64,000 nucleotides of DNA, taken from assembly GCF_014203735.1 (NCBI RefSeq), contig NZ_JACHJQ010000015.1, positions 1 to 64,000 on the forward strand, written 5' to 3'. Position numbers and translations under genes: made by a program. Of this stretch, positions 24,640 through 34,176 are shown piece after piece. The stretch comes from Actinophytocola algeriensis. Lineage in GTDB: Bacteria; Actinomycetota; Actinomycetes; Mycobacteriales; Pseudonocardiaceae. Under the pieces are notes generated by a model. The model was given only the letters and a program-made list of their open reading frames with translations. It was not told where the DNA came from and did no database searches. Each line of letters begins with the position of its first letter. Within the stretch, counting starts at the first letter, position 1.

Positions 24640-27600
24640 GTGGCGGAGTCGTGCCGAGAAGTCCTCGCCGAGCTGTACGGGCTGGTGGGGGCGCCCGGTT
24701 ACGAGACACTCGCTGGCCACAGTGTGGAACTGTCCAAGTCCACGGTCGGCAACCTGCTCACCGGCCAAACCACGCCACGGCCCGCGACCGTCGCCGGGTT
24801 CATCGAGGCGTGCCTCGGCTACGCGAGGACACGCAGATCCCGCCGCCTCACGCAGGAACAGCAGGTCCCGGCCTACTGGCAGAAGCTCTACGACGCCGCG
24901 CGCCAGTCACCTCCTCCCGAGTCGGACACCGTCGTGGCGCATTACCTCACATCGGTCAACGAGCGCTTCGGCAGGCTCAGTCTGGCCACCCTGGTGCCGT
25001 TCGACCAGGACGAGCTCCCGCCGATCTGGTTGCGCGAGGTGTTTGTCGGGCAGGACGTGCGGGCCGACCCGCCGCCTGCCGAGCTACCGAAGGACATCTG
25101 GCAGCGGATCGTCGAGACCGGGCACCTGACCGCGGACGACGTGCCGCCCTGGCTCGACCGCGATGTGGTGGACCGGCTGCGCCGCAGCTACCAGCAGCGC
25201 CCGCGGCGGTCGGTACTCAGGGTGGTCGCCCACCCGGCGTCGACCAGGACCGTGCTCCTCGGCGACCCGGGTTCCGGCAAGTCCACCCTGGCCAGGTACC
25301 TCGCACTGGCGCTGTCGGGTGGCGTGGCGCTGCCTGACGAGCTGGAACCGTTGCGGGGGCTCGTGCCTCTGGTGGTCGAGCTGCGGGTTTACACGTCCCC
25401 GGCGTGGGGCACGGGTGACTTCCTCGACCTGGTCGCGCACCTGCACGACACCGAGGCGTTCGGACTCCCCAGGGCCAAGGCGGGGGCGTTACTGGCACAG
25501 GGGCGTGTGCTCGTCGTGTTCGACGGCCTGGACGAGGTGTTCGACCCGGAGCTGCGGGAGACCACCGCACGGCGGATCATCGGCTTCGCCGCGAAGTACC
25601 CGCAGGCCCGGATGGTCGTGACCTCCCGGATCGTCGGCTACCAGCGGACCACGCTCGACAACGCCGGCTTCGCCCACCACAAGCTGGAGGACCTGGACCG
25701 CACACAGGTCGCGAGGTTCGTGGACCGTTGGTACGCCACCGTTCTCGCCGACAACGCGCCAGAGGCGGCGCGGATGGGCACTCGGTTGCTGTCCGCTGTA
25801 GACACCACGAGAGCCGTGGCCGAGCTGGCGGGAAACCCCCTGCTACTGACGATCCTTGCGATCATCGGCAGACGTCGTGAGCTGCCGCAGGACCGCCGGG
25901 CCGTCTACCAGCACGCCGTGACGGTGCTGGTGCAGCACTGGGACATCAGCAAGCACCTGGCCGAGATCCGGATCGACGACGGCCTGTCCACGATCGTGGA
26001 AGAGGACAAGCTCGAGCTGTTGCGCCGCGTGGCACGGCGGATGCAGGACTCCCCGTCCGGGCTGGCCGGCAACCACATCCCCGGCGACGAGCTGACCGAA
26101 GAGTTCGAACGGTTCCTGCGGGTGGAGCTGGAGCTACCTGCGCATCGGGCGAGACCGGTCGCGGAGGCGATGTTGGACCAGTTCCGCCACCGTAACTTCA
26201 TCCTGTCCCGCTTCGGCGCGGGTGTGTACGGTTTCGTGCACCGCGCTTTCCTGGAGTACCTGGCCGCGGACGACATCATCCGCCGTTTCACCCACGAACG
26301 CAGCCTCGACGAGGACGACCTCGTCGGCATCTACGCCGCGCACTGGCAGGATCCCGCATGGCACGAGGTCCTGCGCCACATCACGGGGCTGCTGAACGAG
26401 AACTTCGCCAGGCTCGTCATCGAGCACCTGTTGACGCTCAATCCGAACTGGCGCCACACAGCCACCGCGCTACCCCACCACATCGTCCTGGCGGTCCAGT
26501 GTCTGAGCGAGCGCCGCAGGCTCGGGCCGCTCGCTTCACTAAGCCGGACTGTCGCGCAGGCGGTGACCGAGCTGCTGGTGGTCGCCAGCACCCGCCGGCG
26601 CAGGTTCGAGTCCAAGCTCACCGAGCTGATCGAGCAGAGCGTGCTTCCGGCGATGTCGATGTTCGGCCCGAGCTGGGCCGGTCGCGAGGTCTTCCATGCC
26701 TGGTACGTCGCGGACCACCGTGTTCTGGTCCAACAGGCGGGTGAACAGGAGCCAGTGGTGCTCAACCTGGCCACCCGAATCGCCGTCCAGCTCGCCGGTG
26801 ATGACCTCGAGTTCCGCGAAACCCTGCGGGAACAGATGCGCGCCGGTTCGCGGACCGTCCGCGTCGCCGCGATCGCCGGCCTAGCCGCCTCCCAGCTTGG
26901 CGAGGAGGACGCGGCTCTGCTGCGCGAGCTGGTCGACGACGACGCGGATGATCGAGTCCGCGCTGCCGCAGTCCGGGCTCTGGGGCTGGTGGTCGCGGCG
27001 GACCTGGATGCCAGAGCCTGGCTGGCCGACATCACCCCACGCCGCCAGGGTTCGGAACTACTCGATGCCGTTGTGGCGGTCCAGGCGGCGAACTGGCCCG
27101 ACCACGAGGAGACCCTACCCTGGCTGCGCGCGGTCTTCGCCGAGCACGACCAGTCACGTCCAGCTGTGCTGGGCGCGCTGTCGACCAGCTGGAGCGGGAA
27201 CGCCGACGTGCTGGACTGGTTGCGCGCGCAGGCGCTTGAGAGCCACACGGTATACGTGCGGAACAGGGTCATCGCCGCGATCGGCACAGGATGGGGTCAG
27301 CACGAGGGTGTCCGGGAGTGGCTGACCGAGTTGGCCGAACGGGGCGGCTCTGGGGTTCGGGAGGAAGCGATGAACGCCATCGCAACGCGCTGGCGCCACG
27401 CCCCGGAGGTCCTCGAGTGGCTGCGTCGCCGCGTCGACGTGGAAGCCGACCCCTGGGTCAGGAGTGTGGCCGTACGTCAACTGTGTGAGATCTGGACCGG
27501 TGACGAGGCCGAGACACAGTTGCGGACGTGGGCACGCGACGATCCGTCCGCAAACATCCGTGACATCGCGATCAACGCGGTCGCGGCACGGACGTCCGGG

Positions 27601-29583
27601 CCGGAGCTACGCGTCTGGCTGCGCGAGATCGCGACTGGTGACCCGGCCGGACACGTTCGGAGCGCCGCGATCCAGTGCCTGATGGCCGCGGGTGAGGACG
27701 CCGGGTGGGTCGAACGGCATGCCCTCGCAGACCCGGACACCAGCGTGCGCAACGCGGCGGTTCGTGCCATCGCCGAGCACTCGGCCAAACACGATCTGCT
27801 CGACTGGCTGCAGAAGGTCGCCGTCAACGACCCATCCGGCTACGTGCGGGGCACCGCCGTCGAACTGATCTCGGATGGGTGGCCGCGGCGCGGCAGTACG
27901 CTTGCGTGGCTGCGGGACCGCGTTGCCAAGGGGTACCTCGACGCCGAACTCGTTAAAGCCATCGCCACCGGATGGCCGCACGAGCCGGATGTGCTGGCCT
28001 GGCTGCAGGACCTCGTCAGTGGTCAAGCCAGCTACTTCGTGCGTGCCGAGGCCGTCGGGCTCATCGCGAAGGCAGGAGACCAGGACGTGGCGACAGTCGA
28101 CTGGCTGCGCTCACTGGCGGAAACCGATGTTGAGGACTTCGTCCGGTCAGAGGCAATAAGAGCGGTCAACCGACTAGAGCCGGACACCACCGCACAGCTG
28201 GCGTGGCTGCTGCACATCCTCGCGACTGACTGGTATCCGCCGATACAGGCGACCGCGGTCCAGTTGATCGCCGAGAACTGGAGTCATTCGGTCGCTGTGC
28301 GGGACTGGGTACTCGACCTGTTGGGCACCTGGCGTGGTACCGAGCCGTGGAACGTGCATTATGTCATCCATGCCGTCTGGTTAGCCGACCCAGACGTGCG
28401 CGGGCGGTTACGTGACATCGCCACGCACGACCGAAGTGCCTGGCTTCGGGGAATAATCCTGGTGCAACTGGTGGACGGGTGGCAGGACCTCCCCGACACT
28501 GTTGTGTGGCTCCGGGAACGGGCGACCGACGATCCCGACCCGGCGGTGCGCTGCGAGGCACTCGAGGCGCTCCAAGAGGCGCCTCAGGATGACGACCTGA
28601 CAGCCTGGTTGCGCGACGTCGCGACGAACGACCCCTCCGCATCGGTACGGGCGCGCGCCTTGTCCAGCACGGCAGGCACACCGGGAGACCTGCAGCGGGA
28701 GTTCGCCGCGAATTCGGATTTTCAGGCGCAGGAGGCGCTCCTCAACGCTTTGCTTGACAGGTGGGAACTGCACGAGGGCGTGCGTGACTGGGTCCGCGAG
28801 GTCGCGATGTCCGCTGACGACGACCAAATGCGCGGGGTGGCGGTGATCCAGTACGCACGCAAGTGGCCGACGTGGCCTGGGCTCCTCGACTGGCTGTGGG
28901 AGTGGACAACTGACCGCAGCGCGATTGTGCGGCGGAATGCGATTTTTGCGATCGCTGAGACATGGACACACGTGTCCGGCGTGGTTGACCGCCTCAAAGC
29001 GATCGACGATCCGGACGTGACGGTGCGGTTGACTGTCATTTGGACGGCGGACTGGTGGCCGTCCGGTGGGGGCTCATGGCTACGGGAACGTGCCGGACAG
29101 GATGAGGACCCAGCCGTGCGGGCAGCCGCCATCCGCGAGGCAGCGGAGATCGACACAAACGACCCCGGCTTGCTCGACTGGTTGCACGAGTCGTTCGCCA
29201 CTGAGCAGGACTGGCACCCGCGGAGTGCCCTCGTCGAGGCGATCGCCTATACCGGTGCCCGGTCAGCGGGGACGGTCGAGTGGCTGCGGAGTGTCGCGAC
29301 CGGCGACGACCATACCCTGGTGCGGAGCCTCGCCGTCGAGTGGGCGTTGGGGTGGGCTCACGACCCGACCGTGCGGTCGGAGTTGTCGGCGCTCGGCGCG
29401 GAAGACACTCGGGCGGAGACCCGACTGGCCGCCGTGCGGGCACTCGGTGGGGTGCGCCCCGCCGACCCGGTCATTACGGAATGGTTGCAGGAACGGACAC
29501 ACGACTCCGACGAGCACGTGTCCGCCGCCGCCACGCGGTTGCTCGCCGACCGGATGATCGTGCCGGAACTCGTGGTGCACTAG
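24640..29583 (+). CDS. NACHT NTPase with N-terminal HTH and very long HEAT-type repeat tail
   Basis: A 1647-residue cytoplasmic STAND NTPase. Residues 1-60 contain a helix-turn-helix-like segment (SKSTVGNLLTGQTTPRPATV). The NACHT module has Walker A GDPGSGKST at about 208-216, Walker B VVFDGLDE at about 293-300 and the sensor-type TSRI near 330. A winged-helix region follows to about 600. From about 735 to the end, some 25 or more HEAT-like units of 30-35 residues repeat a pattern of LDWLRDxAxxDPxxxVRxxAV. Bacterial NACHT proteins of this build (bNACHT) are anti-phage NLR-like sensors in which the repeats recognise the trigger. No nuclease or protease domain is visible at the N-terminus, so the effector may be elsewhere. 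GTG start with GGAGG 4 bases upstream. Confidence 0.85.
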   Translation: MAESCREVLAELYGLVGAPGYETLAGHSVELSKSTVGNLLTGQTTPRPATVAGFIEACLGYARTRRSRRLTQEQQVPAYWQKLYDAARQSPPPESDTVVAHYLTSVNERFGRLSLATLVPFDQDELPPIWLREVFVGQDVRADPPPAELPKDIWQRIVETGHLTADDVPPWLDRDVVDRLRRSYQQRPRRSVLRVVAHPASTRTVLLGDPGSGKSTLARYLALALSGGVALPDELEPLRGLVPLVVELRVYTSPAWGTGDFLDLVAHLHDTEAFGLPRAKAGALLAQGRVLVVFDGLDEVFDPELRETTARRIIGFAAKYPQARMVVTSRIVGYQRTTLDNAGFAHHKLEDLDRTQVARFVDRWYATVLADNAPEAARMGTRLLSAVDTTRAVAELAGNPLLLTILAIIGRRRELPQDRRAVYQHAVTVLVQHWDISKHLAEIRIDDGLSTIVEEDKLELLRRVARRMQDSPSGLAGNHIPGDELTEEFERFLRVELELPAHRARPVAEAMLDQFRHRNFILSRFGAGVYGFVHRAFLEYLAADDIIRRFTHERSLDEDDLVGIYAAHWQDPAWHEVLRHITGLLNENFARLVIEHLLTLNPNWRHTATALPHHIVLAVQCLSERRRLGPLASLSRTVAQAVTELLVVASTRRRRFESKLTELIEQSVLPAMSMFGPSWAGREVFHAWYVADHRVLVQQAGEQEPVVLNLATRIAVQLAGDDLEFRETLREQMRAGSRTVRVAAIAGLAASQLGEEDAALLRELVDDDADDRVRAAAVRALGLVVAADLDARAWLADITPRRQGSELLDAVVAVQAANWPDHEETLPWLRAVFAEHDQSRPAVLGALSTSWSGNADVLDWLRAQALESHTVYVRNRVIAAIGTGWGQHEGVREWLTELAERGGSGVREEAMNAIATRWRHAPEVLEWLRRRVDVEADPWVRSVAVRQLCEIWTGDEAETQLRTWARDDPSANIRDIAINAVAARTSGPELRVWLREIATGDPAGHVRSAAIQCLMAAGEDAGWVERHALADPDTSVRNAAVRAIAEHSAKHDLLDWLQKVAVNDPSGYVRGTAVELISDGWPRRGSTLAWLRDRVAKGYLDAELVKAIATGWPHEPDVLAWLQDLVSGQASYFVRAEAVGLIAKAGDQDVATVDWLRSLAETDVEDFVRSEAIRAVNRLEPDTTAQLAWLLHILATDWYPPIQATAVQLIAENWSHSVAVRDWVLDLLGTWRGTEPWNVHYVIHAVWLADPDVRGRLRDIATHDRSAWLRGIILVQLVDGWQDLPDTVVWLRERATDDPDPAVRCEALEALQEAPQDDDLTAWLRDVATNDPSASVRARALSSTAGTPGDLQREFAANSDFQAQEALLNALLDRWELHEGVRDWVREVAMSADDDQMRGVAVIQYARKWPTWPGLLDWLWEWTTDRSAIVRRNAIFAIAETWTHVSGVVDRLKAIDDPDVTVRLTVIWTADWWPSGGGSWLRERAGQDEDPAVRAAAIREAAEIDTNDPGLLDWLHESFATEQDWHPRSALVEAIAYTGARSAGTVEWLRSVATGDDHTLVRSLAVEWALGWAHDPTVRSELSALGAEDTRAETRLAAVRALGGVRPADPVITEWLQERTHDSDEHVSAAATRLLADRMIVPELVVH

Positions 29584-30138
29584 TGATCCTAGGACGGGAG
29601 GCCACGCAGTAGCGCATGCAGCTCCGAGCGTCCACCAGACCCACCGGGCGCAGGGTGGTTGTTCGACCGGACGTGGTGGAACATCGGCATCATTCGCCCC
29701 CTCCTGACCAGCACCGCCGACAGGACGATCCGGTTCGTCGGGAAGCCCTACGTTGCCTCCGGACGCCCGACCCATGCACCCGAACTCGCCACCGCAGTCC
29801 TGTTCTGGCAAGCCTTGCTCGACGCCAACCGGCGACGTGCTTCCGGGCGCGGTGCTCCCCTCCGCGGGGCGATACGCCCTGCGTGCCTGGAGCAACAGCC
29901 GAATTGATGAGAACTGGGACAGTACGCGCCGCCGATCTGACTCCCTACAAGAGCCGTCCTGATCAACCGAGAGGATTTCGGTTCGCTGCATATGCAGGGA
30001 CGGAAGAGCCGGACATCCCGCACCGGTGGTCGAAATAATCAGCAAGTTGCCGCACCACACTCTGCAGAAGGTAGTCCCATGGAGCAGCCGGTTCCCATAT
30101 AGTGAACGCGTTGCTTCTTCGACGCCCGCGGGGGACCA
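29584..30138. other. 555-base gap in the defence region
   Basis: Open frames occur on both strands but none has motif, start signal or coding character that I can support. The last bases hold the promoter side of the next gene and its GGGGGA ribosome binding site (30130-30135). Confidence 0.5.
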
Positions 30139-33100
30139 TTGACTGACCAACGAGGACCGATCGGCGGCGCAGCTGCTGAGAAGGGCTCCAGGCACCGCGC
30201 TGGCACCGCTGCGATCGCACTTTCCTATGGTCTGTGCAGGACCCCATTGTCAGTGCTGTTCCCTCACGCAGGCACCGCCGATGGTGACGCTATCCCGTTT
30301 CGCGTCCACATGGAAGCCGATCACTCCGTCGACGACCTCCTGATCGTCAGTGAATCTGGGCTCAACAGCTACGTCCAGGCCAAGGCCGACCGCAACGTAA
30401 GGCGTGCCGTGCTCGACACCCTTAAGCAATGGGTCAAGGCAGTGGCCACGGGTGACACTCAAGACGACGCCCTCGTCCTGTGCACGGCAGACTTGTCGAC
30501 TGTGGTCGGCCATCTGAGTCGTGCCTTGACACGCTTGCGTGACCCCTATGCGCAGGCTCCTAGTTCAAGCGAGCAGGCGGCCCTCGACGAATTCACCAAG
30601 GAAATCTTGGCCCTGAGTCCGAAAGCCGACGAGACAGGACTCCTAGACGAACTCCTGCGGCGTGTCGTGATCTGGCACGCCGATTGTGGGAATAGCGGTT
30701 CGCCAGCGGTCACTGCCGCTTGCACGATGCTAGGTTCATTACTCGGAGGCTACGACAAGGGGTACGTAGCGTTCTCCCTGCTGCGGGATGAGGTGTCGGA
30801 CCTGGCGCAATTGAGGTCCGGACTTGACATCGACCAAGCCCGCGCCCTGCTAACAAAAGCAGGTCTGGTTTCAGCCAGGTCGATTCCGACCTCGACCCGG
30901 TCAGCGCTCGTCAGGTACCGGACGGGAGTGCGTGACCGTGCCCGCGAGCTGGCAATTCCAGGACTGCCGCTCGACATCCGGCCACTACCGGTCCCCCGGC
31001 TCCTGGGAAACCTCCGCGTCCGATGCCGCGGTTTCGTCGACAGCAGATACGTCTCAGCGCGCGCCTATCAGGTGGTCCCATTGACTGTCTTGGCTCGGCG
31101 GGTGCCGCGGATCACACTTCTGGGCGGCCCGGGAAGCGGCAAGACGACCGCGTTAATTCACCTTGCCGCAGCCACGGCAGGCCAGGCCGCTGCGCCGATG
31201 CCGATCATGGTGCGGTTGGGAAAGCTGGCGGACCGGTTCAAGCACGAGCGGGACGTGGAGATCGCCGACCACGTCCTAGTCGGCGCGATGGACGTGCCCA
31301 CGCTGGACGCCGCAGAAGCGGACCTTGTCAGAAGCGAAGCCCTGGCGCGAATCCGCACCGGACGCGCGCTGGTTATGTTGGACGCACTCGATGAGACCGG
31401 CTACATACGACAGGACGTCGCACGAGCACTCAAATCATGGCTCGACACCATCCACGACGATCTGCGCGTGATCGTGTCAAGCCGAGACACCGCGTACTCC
31501 AGCGTTGCCATCCTTGGCCTCACCGAGGCCGAACTCGGCCCACCATCCGACCTTGACGACACCGTGCGGCGAGTGGTGGAACACGCCGCCGACTGGTCCG
31601 GACGTCCAGACCGGGACGATGACATCGCCACATGGCTGGCGAAGCGCGTGCTGTGGCTGCGTATGGCTGTTGGTGAGCACTGGGCGATGATGGACATCCC
31701 TCTGTATGCCATGCACATCGCCGCCCTCGCCGCCGCGACCAGGTTCGCCGACCTACCGCCCAACAATGCACTCGCGCTGAACTCAGTCGTGGAGTCGGTA
31801 TGGCTGCGATGGGAGGCCGGAGTACGGCGTCAAGGTGCCGATCCCCTCCCTGGTCTACCGGACCGGGACTCGTCTGCGGACGCGTTCAACTCCACCTTCT
31901 CACTGGTCACCGAACAACTGGAAGACAGGGGCAGGAGTGTTGACGCTCTGGCCGCGACCATAGCCAAGCATCTCGAGGCTGATTACGGGTCGCCGCGAGG
32001 GCTCGCACGGACCAGCGCCCGGCAACTGTTAGCAATGTGGGATGACGCGGGACTATTCGTGGCGCACGGCCCGGACTCCGTAGTGACTGCCCGCACCAAA
32101 CTGCTCATCGAGCTCGGTCGCGCGATCCGCATATCGACGATGTCAGAAGAGGAGAAGGGAGCACGGATTCGCGAGCTGATCGATGACTCCGAACAACGAG
32201 AGATCATACTGTTCGTAGTCGCATTCGACCGCAGCGTCCGGGACCTAGTTACGCGGCTAAGCGTAGAAGAAAAGGAAGTTCCAGCCGCACTAGCGCTAGG
32301 GACTGCCTACCGGCGAGACCCCTCCGGCTTCGCCGACTGCATACTTGGAACGATCGACACCCTCATCGCGGGACTTCTCGACGAGCAATGTCCGCAGTTC
32401 GTCTCCATCGCGCTCCTGCTCGCCCACCTGCCGGTTCCTGACAAGCTGCGGGACGAGGTGCGGTCGGCCGCACAGCGGAGGCTGCCACCCGTTTGGGGTG
32501 CGGTCTTTGAAGCGATCGCGGCCTACGAATGGGCAGTAAGGGAAAAAGACCCTGACCAGTTGGTACTCGACCTGCCCGACGCTCCGCCTCCTCCGCCCGT
32601 GCTGGATCCCAGCGACGTCCTGTGGCGGCTGGCGGCGTTCCGCAAAGTGTTGACACTGCCCGAGCCGCCAGAGCGGGACGTCAAGCTTACCGACCTGGAA
32701 TGGAAGATCGAGCCGGGCTACGCCCTAGTGAAAGCGGCCGAGGAGATGGCCCCCGTCGATCCTGAAGTCGTGACGAAGGCCCGTCTGTCACCCCTTGTAC
32801 TGGACGGGCACACGGCCTTGCACCTCGACATGTTGGCCGCCGACCACGCCGACCTCCCCTACGGATCAGCTGCGGCTCAATCACCTTTGAGCCCCGCCGC
32901 AGTGCTTCGCAGTGACGTGGGCGCGTTGGCAACCCTGATCACGATGCTCGCCGCGCCGTCTGCACAGAATCCCGAATATGGCGACTGGTCACTCGACATT
33001 GTCATCGAGGTTCTACGGGTAGCGGAACTCCACCTGTTTCGACCGGGTGTGATCGACGACATCGTTACTTTGGGCCGGGACACCCTCGTCAGCCTGCTCC

Positions 33101-33867
33101 ACGACATTGCCGCGTTCCTCGGGTTCACACCGCAGGACCTTGCCGGCTCGGCGGCATCTTGCATCGAACTCCTGCCCCAGGACCTCGACGACGAAACCGC
33201 CATCGACTATCAATGGAGTGCGATCCTGTACGGCGGCGATCCTGAATGGATAGACACGGAGTTGCCGTACCGGATCGACACCACCGAGGATAGCGACGGG
33301 CGGCGCCAAAGGGCCCTCGACCACATCGTCTCCGTGGCACTGTCCGACGACCCGATTGCGCTCTATGCGGCCGCCGTCCTCCTAGATCGGCTCGGAAGCG
33401 GAAGCCCTTCGATGGTCGCCAACACCCTTCGGCCTCGACTTGCAAGCCTCGACTCCCGTAAGTTCATCAAAGCGCCGGCCACATTGTCCGCCCTCGTCTG
33501 CAAACTTGACCCCAACGCAATCGCCGAACTCCAAAACTCCCACAATCCCGCAGTTCGGTGGGGAGTACTCGAGACCGTCACCCACCACGTGGTCTGCGAA
33601 GGAGAGCCGGAAGCTCGGATCCTTCTAGAGTTGATGGCGAACGACCCGGACCGAACAGTTCGCTTCGCAATAGAGAATCATCTCAGGCAGCACGACACCG
33701 AGTTCTCTGATGCCGTTGAAGAATTGATTCACACGAAGCTAACTGAGGCGGCGTCCTACTGGTCTTGCGTCGAATGCGGAGCGACATGCCAGCCCATGGC
33801 CTCACCAACATGCCAAAGTTGCGGAGAGAGTACTCAACCTTCCCTAACGGACGAGGTGACGGATTGA
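30139..33867 (+). CDS. Nuclease-NACHT-zinc-ribbon defence protein
   Basis: A 1242-residue protein starting at a TTG preceded by GGGGGA. Residues 10-130 look like a restriction-nuclease fold of the DUF4297/Cap4 kind: GTAAIALSYGL helix, E58...DD64-65, then YVQAK with Q80 and K82 as the (D/E)xK position. The NACHT module has Walker A GGPGSGKTT at about 329-337 and Walker B VMLDALDE near 413-419, followed by SSRD. About 700 residues of helical C-terminal sequence form the presumed sensor, ending in a C-x2-C...C-x2-C zinc ribbon (about 1211-1230). This effector-NACHT-sensor order is that of bacterial NLR-like anti-phage proteins. Codon use is less GC-rich than in neighbouring genes, a sign of separate acquisition. 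Confidence 0.8.
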   Translation: MTDQRGPIGGAAAEKGSRHRAGTAAIALSYGLCRTPLSVLFPHAGTADGDAIPFRVHMEADHSVDDLLIVSESGLNSYVQAKADRNVRRAVLDTLKQWVKAVATGDTQDDALVLCTADLSTVVGHLSRALTRLRDPYAQAPSSSEQAALDEFTKEILALSPKADETGLLDELLRRVVIWHADCGNSGSPAVTAACTMLGSLLGGYDKGYVAFSLLRDEVSDLAQLRSGLDIDQARALLTKAGLVSARSIPTSTRSALVRYRTGVRDRARELAIPGLPLDIRPLPVPRLLGNLRVRCRGFVDSRYVSARAYQVVPLTVLARRVPRITLLGGPGSGKTTALIHLAAATAGQAAAPMPIMVRLGKLADRFKHERDVEIADHVLVGAMDVPTLDAAEADLVRSEALARIRTGRALVMLDALDETGYIRQDVARALKSWLDTIHDDLRVIVSSRDTAYSSVAILGLTEAELGPPSDLDDTVRRVVEHAADWSGRPDRDDDIATWLAKRVLWLRMAVGEHWAMMDIPLYAMHIAALAAATRFADLPPNNALALNSVVESVWLRWEAGVRRQGADPLPGLPDRDSSADAFNSTFSLVTEQLEDRGRSVDALAATIAKHLEADYGSPRGLARTSARQLLAMWDDAGLFVAHGPDSVVTARTKLLIELGRAIRISTMSEEEKGARIRELIDDSEQREIILFVVAFDRSVRDLVTRLSVEEKEVPAALALGTAYRRDPSGFADCILGTIDTLIAGLLDEQCPQFVSIALLLAHLPVPDKLRDEVRSAAQRRLPPVWGAVFEAIAAYEWAVREKDPDQLVLDLPDAPPPPPVLDPSDVLWRLAAFRKVLTLPEPPERDVKLTDLEWKIEPGYALVKAAEEMAPVDPEVVTKARLSPLVLDGHTALHLDMLAADHADLPYGSAAAQSPLSPAAVLRSDVGALATLITMLAAPSAQNPEYGDWSLDIVIEVLRVAELHLFRPGVIDDIVTLGRDTLVSLLHDIAAFLGFTPQDLAGSAASCIELLPQDLDDETAIDYQWSAILYGGDPEWIDTELPYRIDTTEDSDGRRQRALDHIVSVALSDDPIALYAAAVLLDRLGSGSPSMVANTLRPRLASLDSRKFIKAPATLSALVCKLDPNAIAELQNSHNPAVRWGVLETVTHHVVCEGEPEARILLELMANDPDRTVRFAIENHLRQHDTEFSDAVEELIHTKLTEAASYWSCVECGATCQPMASPTCQSCGESTQPSLTDEVTD

Positions 33868-34176
33868 CGCTGAGAGAGAAGAGTCCCACCGATGTCGCGT
33901 TCGTAAACACGTTGACCTCACCGCGATGTCGTCACCTGACGGGCGCACAATTATCGCCAGCGACGACCACGCCCTCGCACCCGGTGATTAGACACCTTCT
34001 GCCTGCCCAGGCAACCGAAGATCGAACCAACTTAAACCCGATCTGACCTGCTAATTTTTTTCATTGTATTCGTTGCATCTGATCCCGTCTTGATGTCCGA
34101 TTGCCTGTAGACGGTTTGGGCGCCACCTCATCTGTCACCGTCAGCTCCTCCCGACTATGGTTTCTCCGGACATGCG
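33868..34176. other. Convergent gap between defence genes
   Basis: About 310 bases between two converging genes. It is AT-richer than its surroundings, with a run of seven T at about 34054-34060 but no clear stem before it. No gene is supportable. Confidence 0.45.

Noticed and set aside
29263-30195. 310-residue minus-strand frame across the gap between the two NACHT genes
   Set aside because: It overlaps the end of the first NACHT gene antisense, and has no domain or ribosome binding site.
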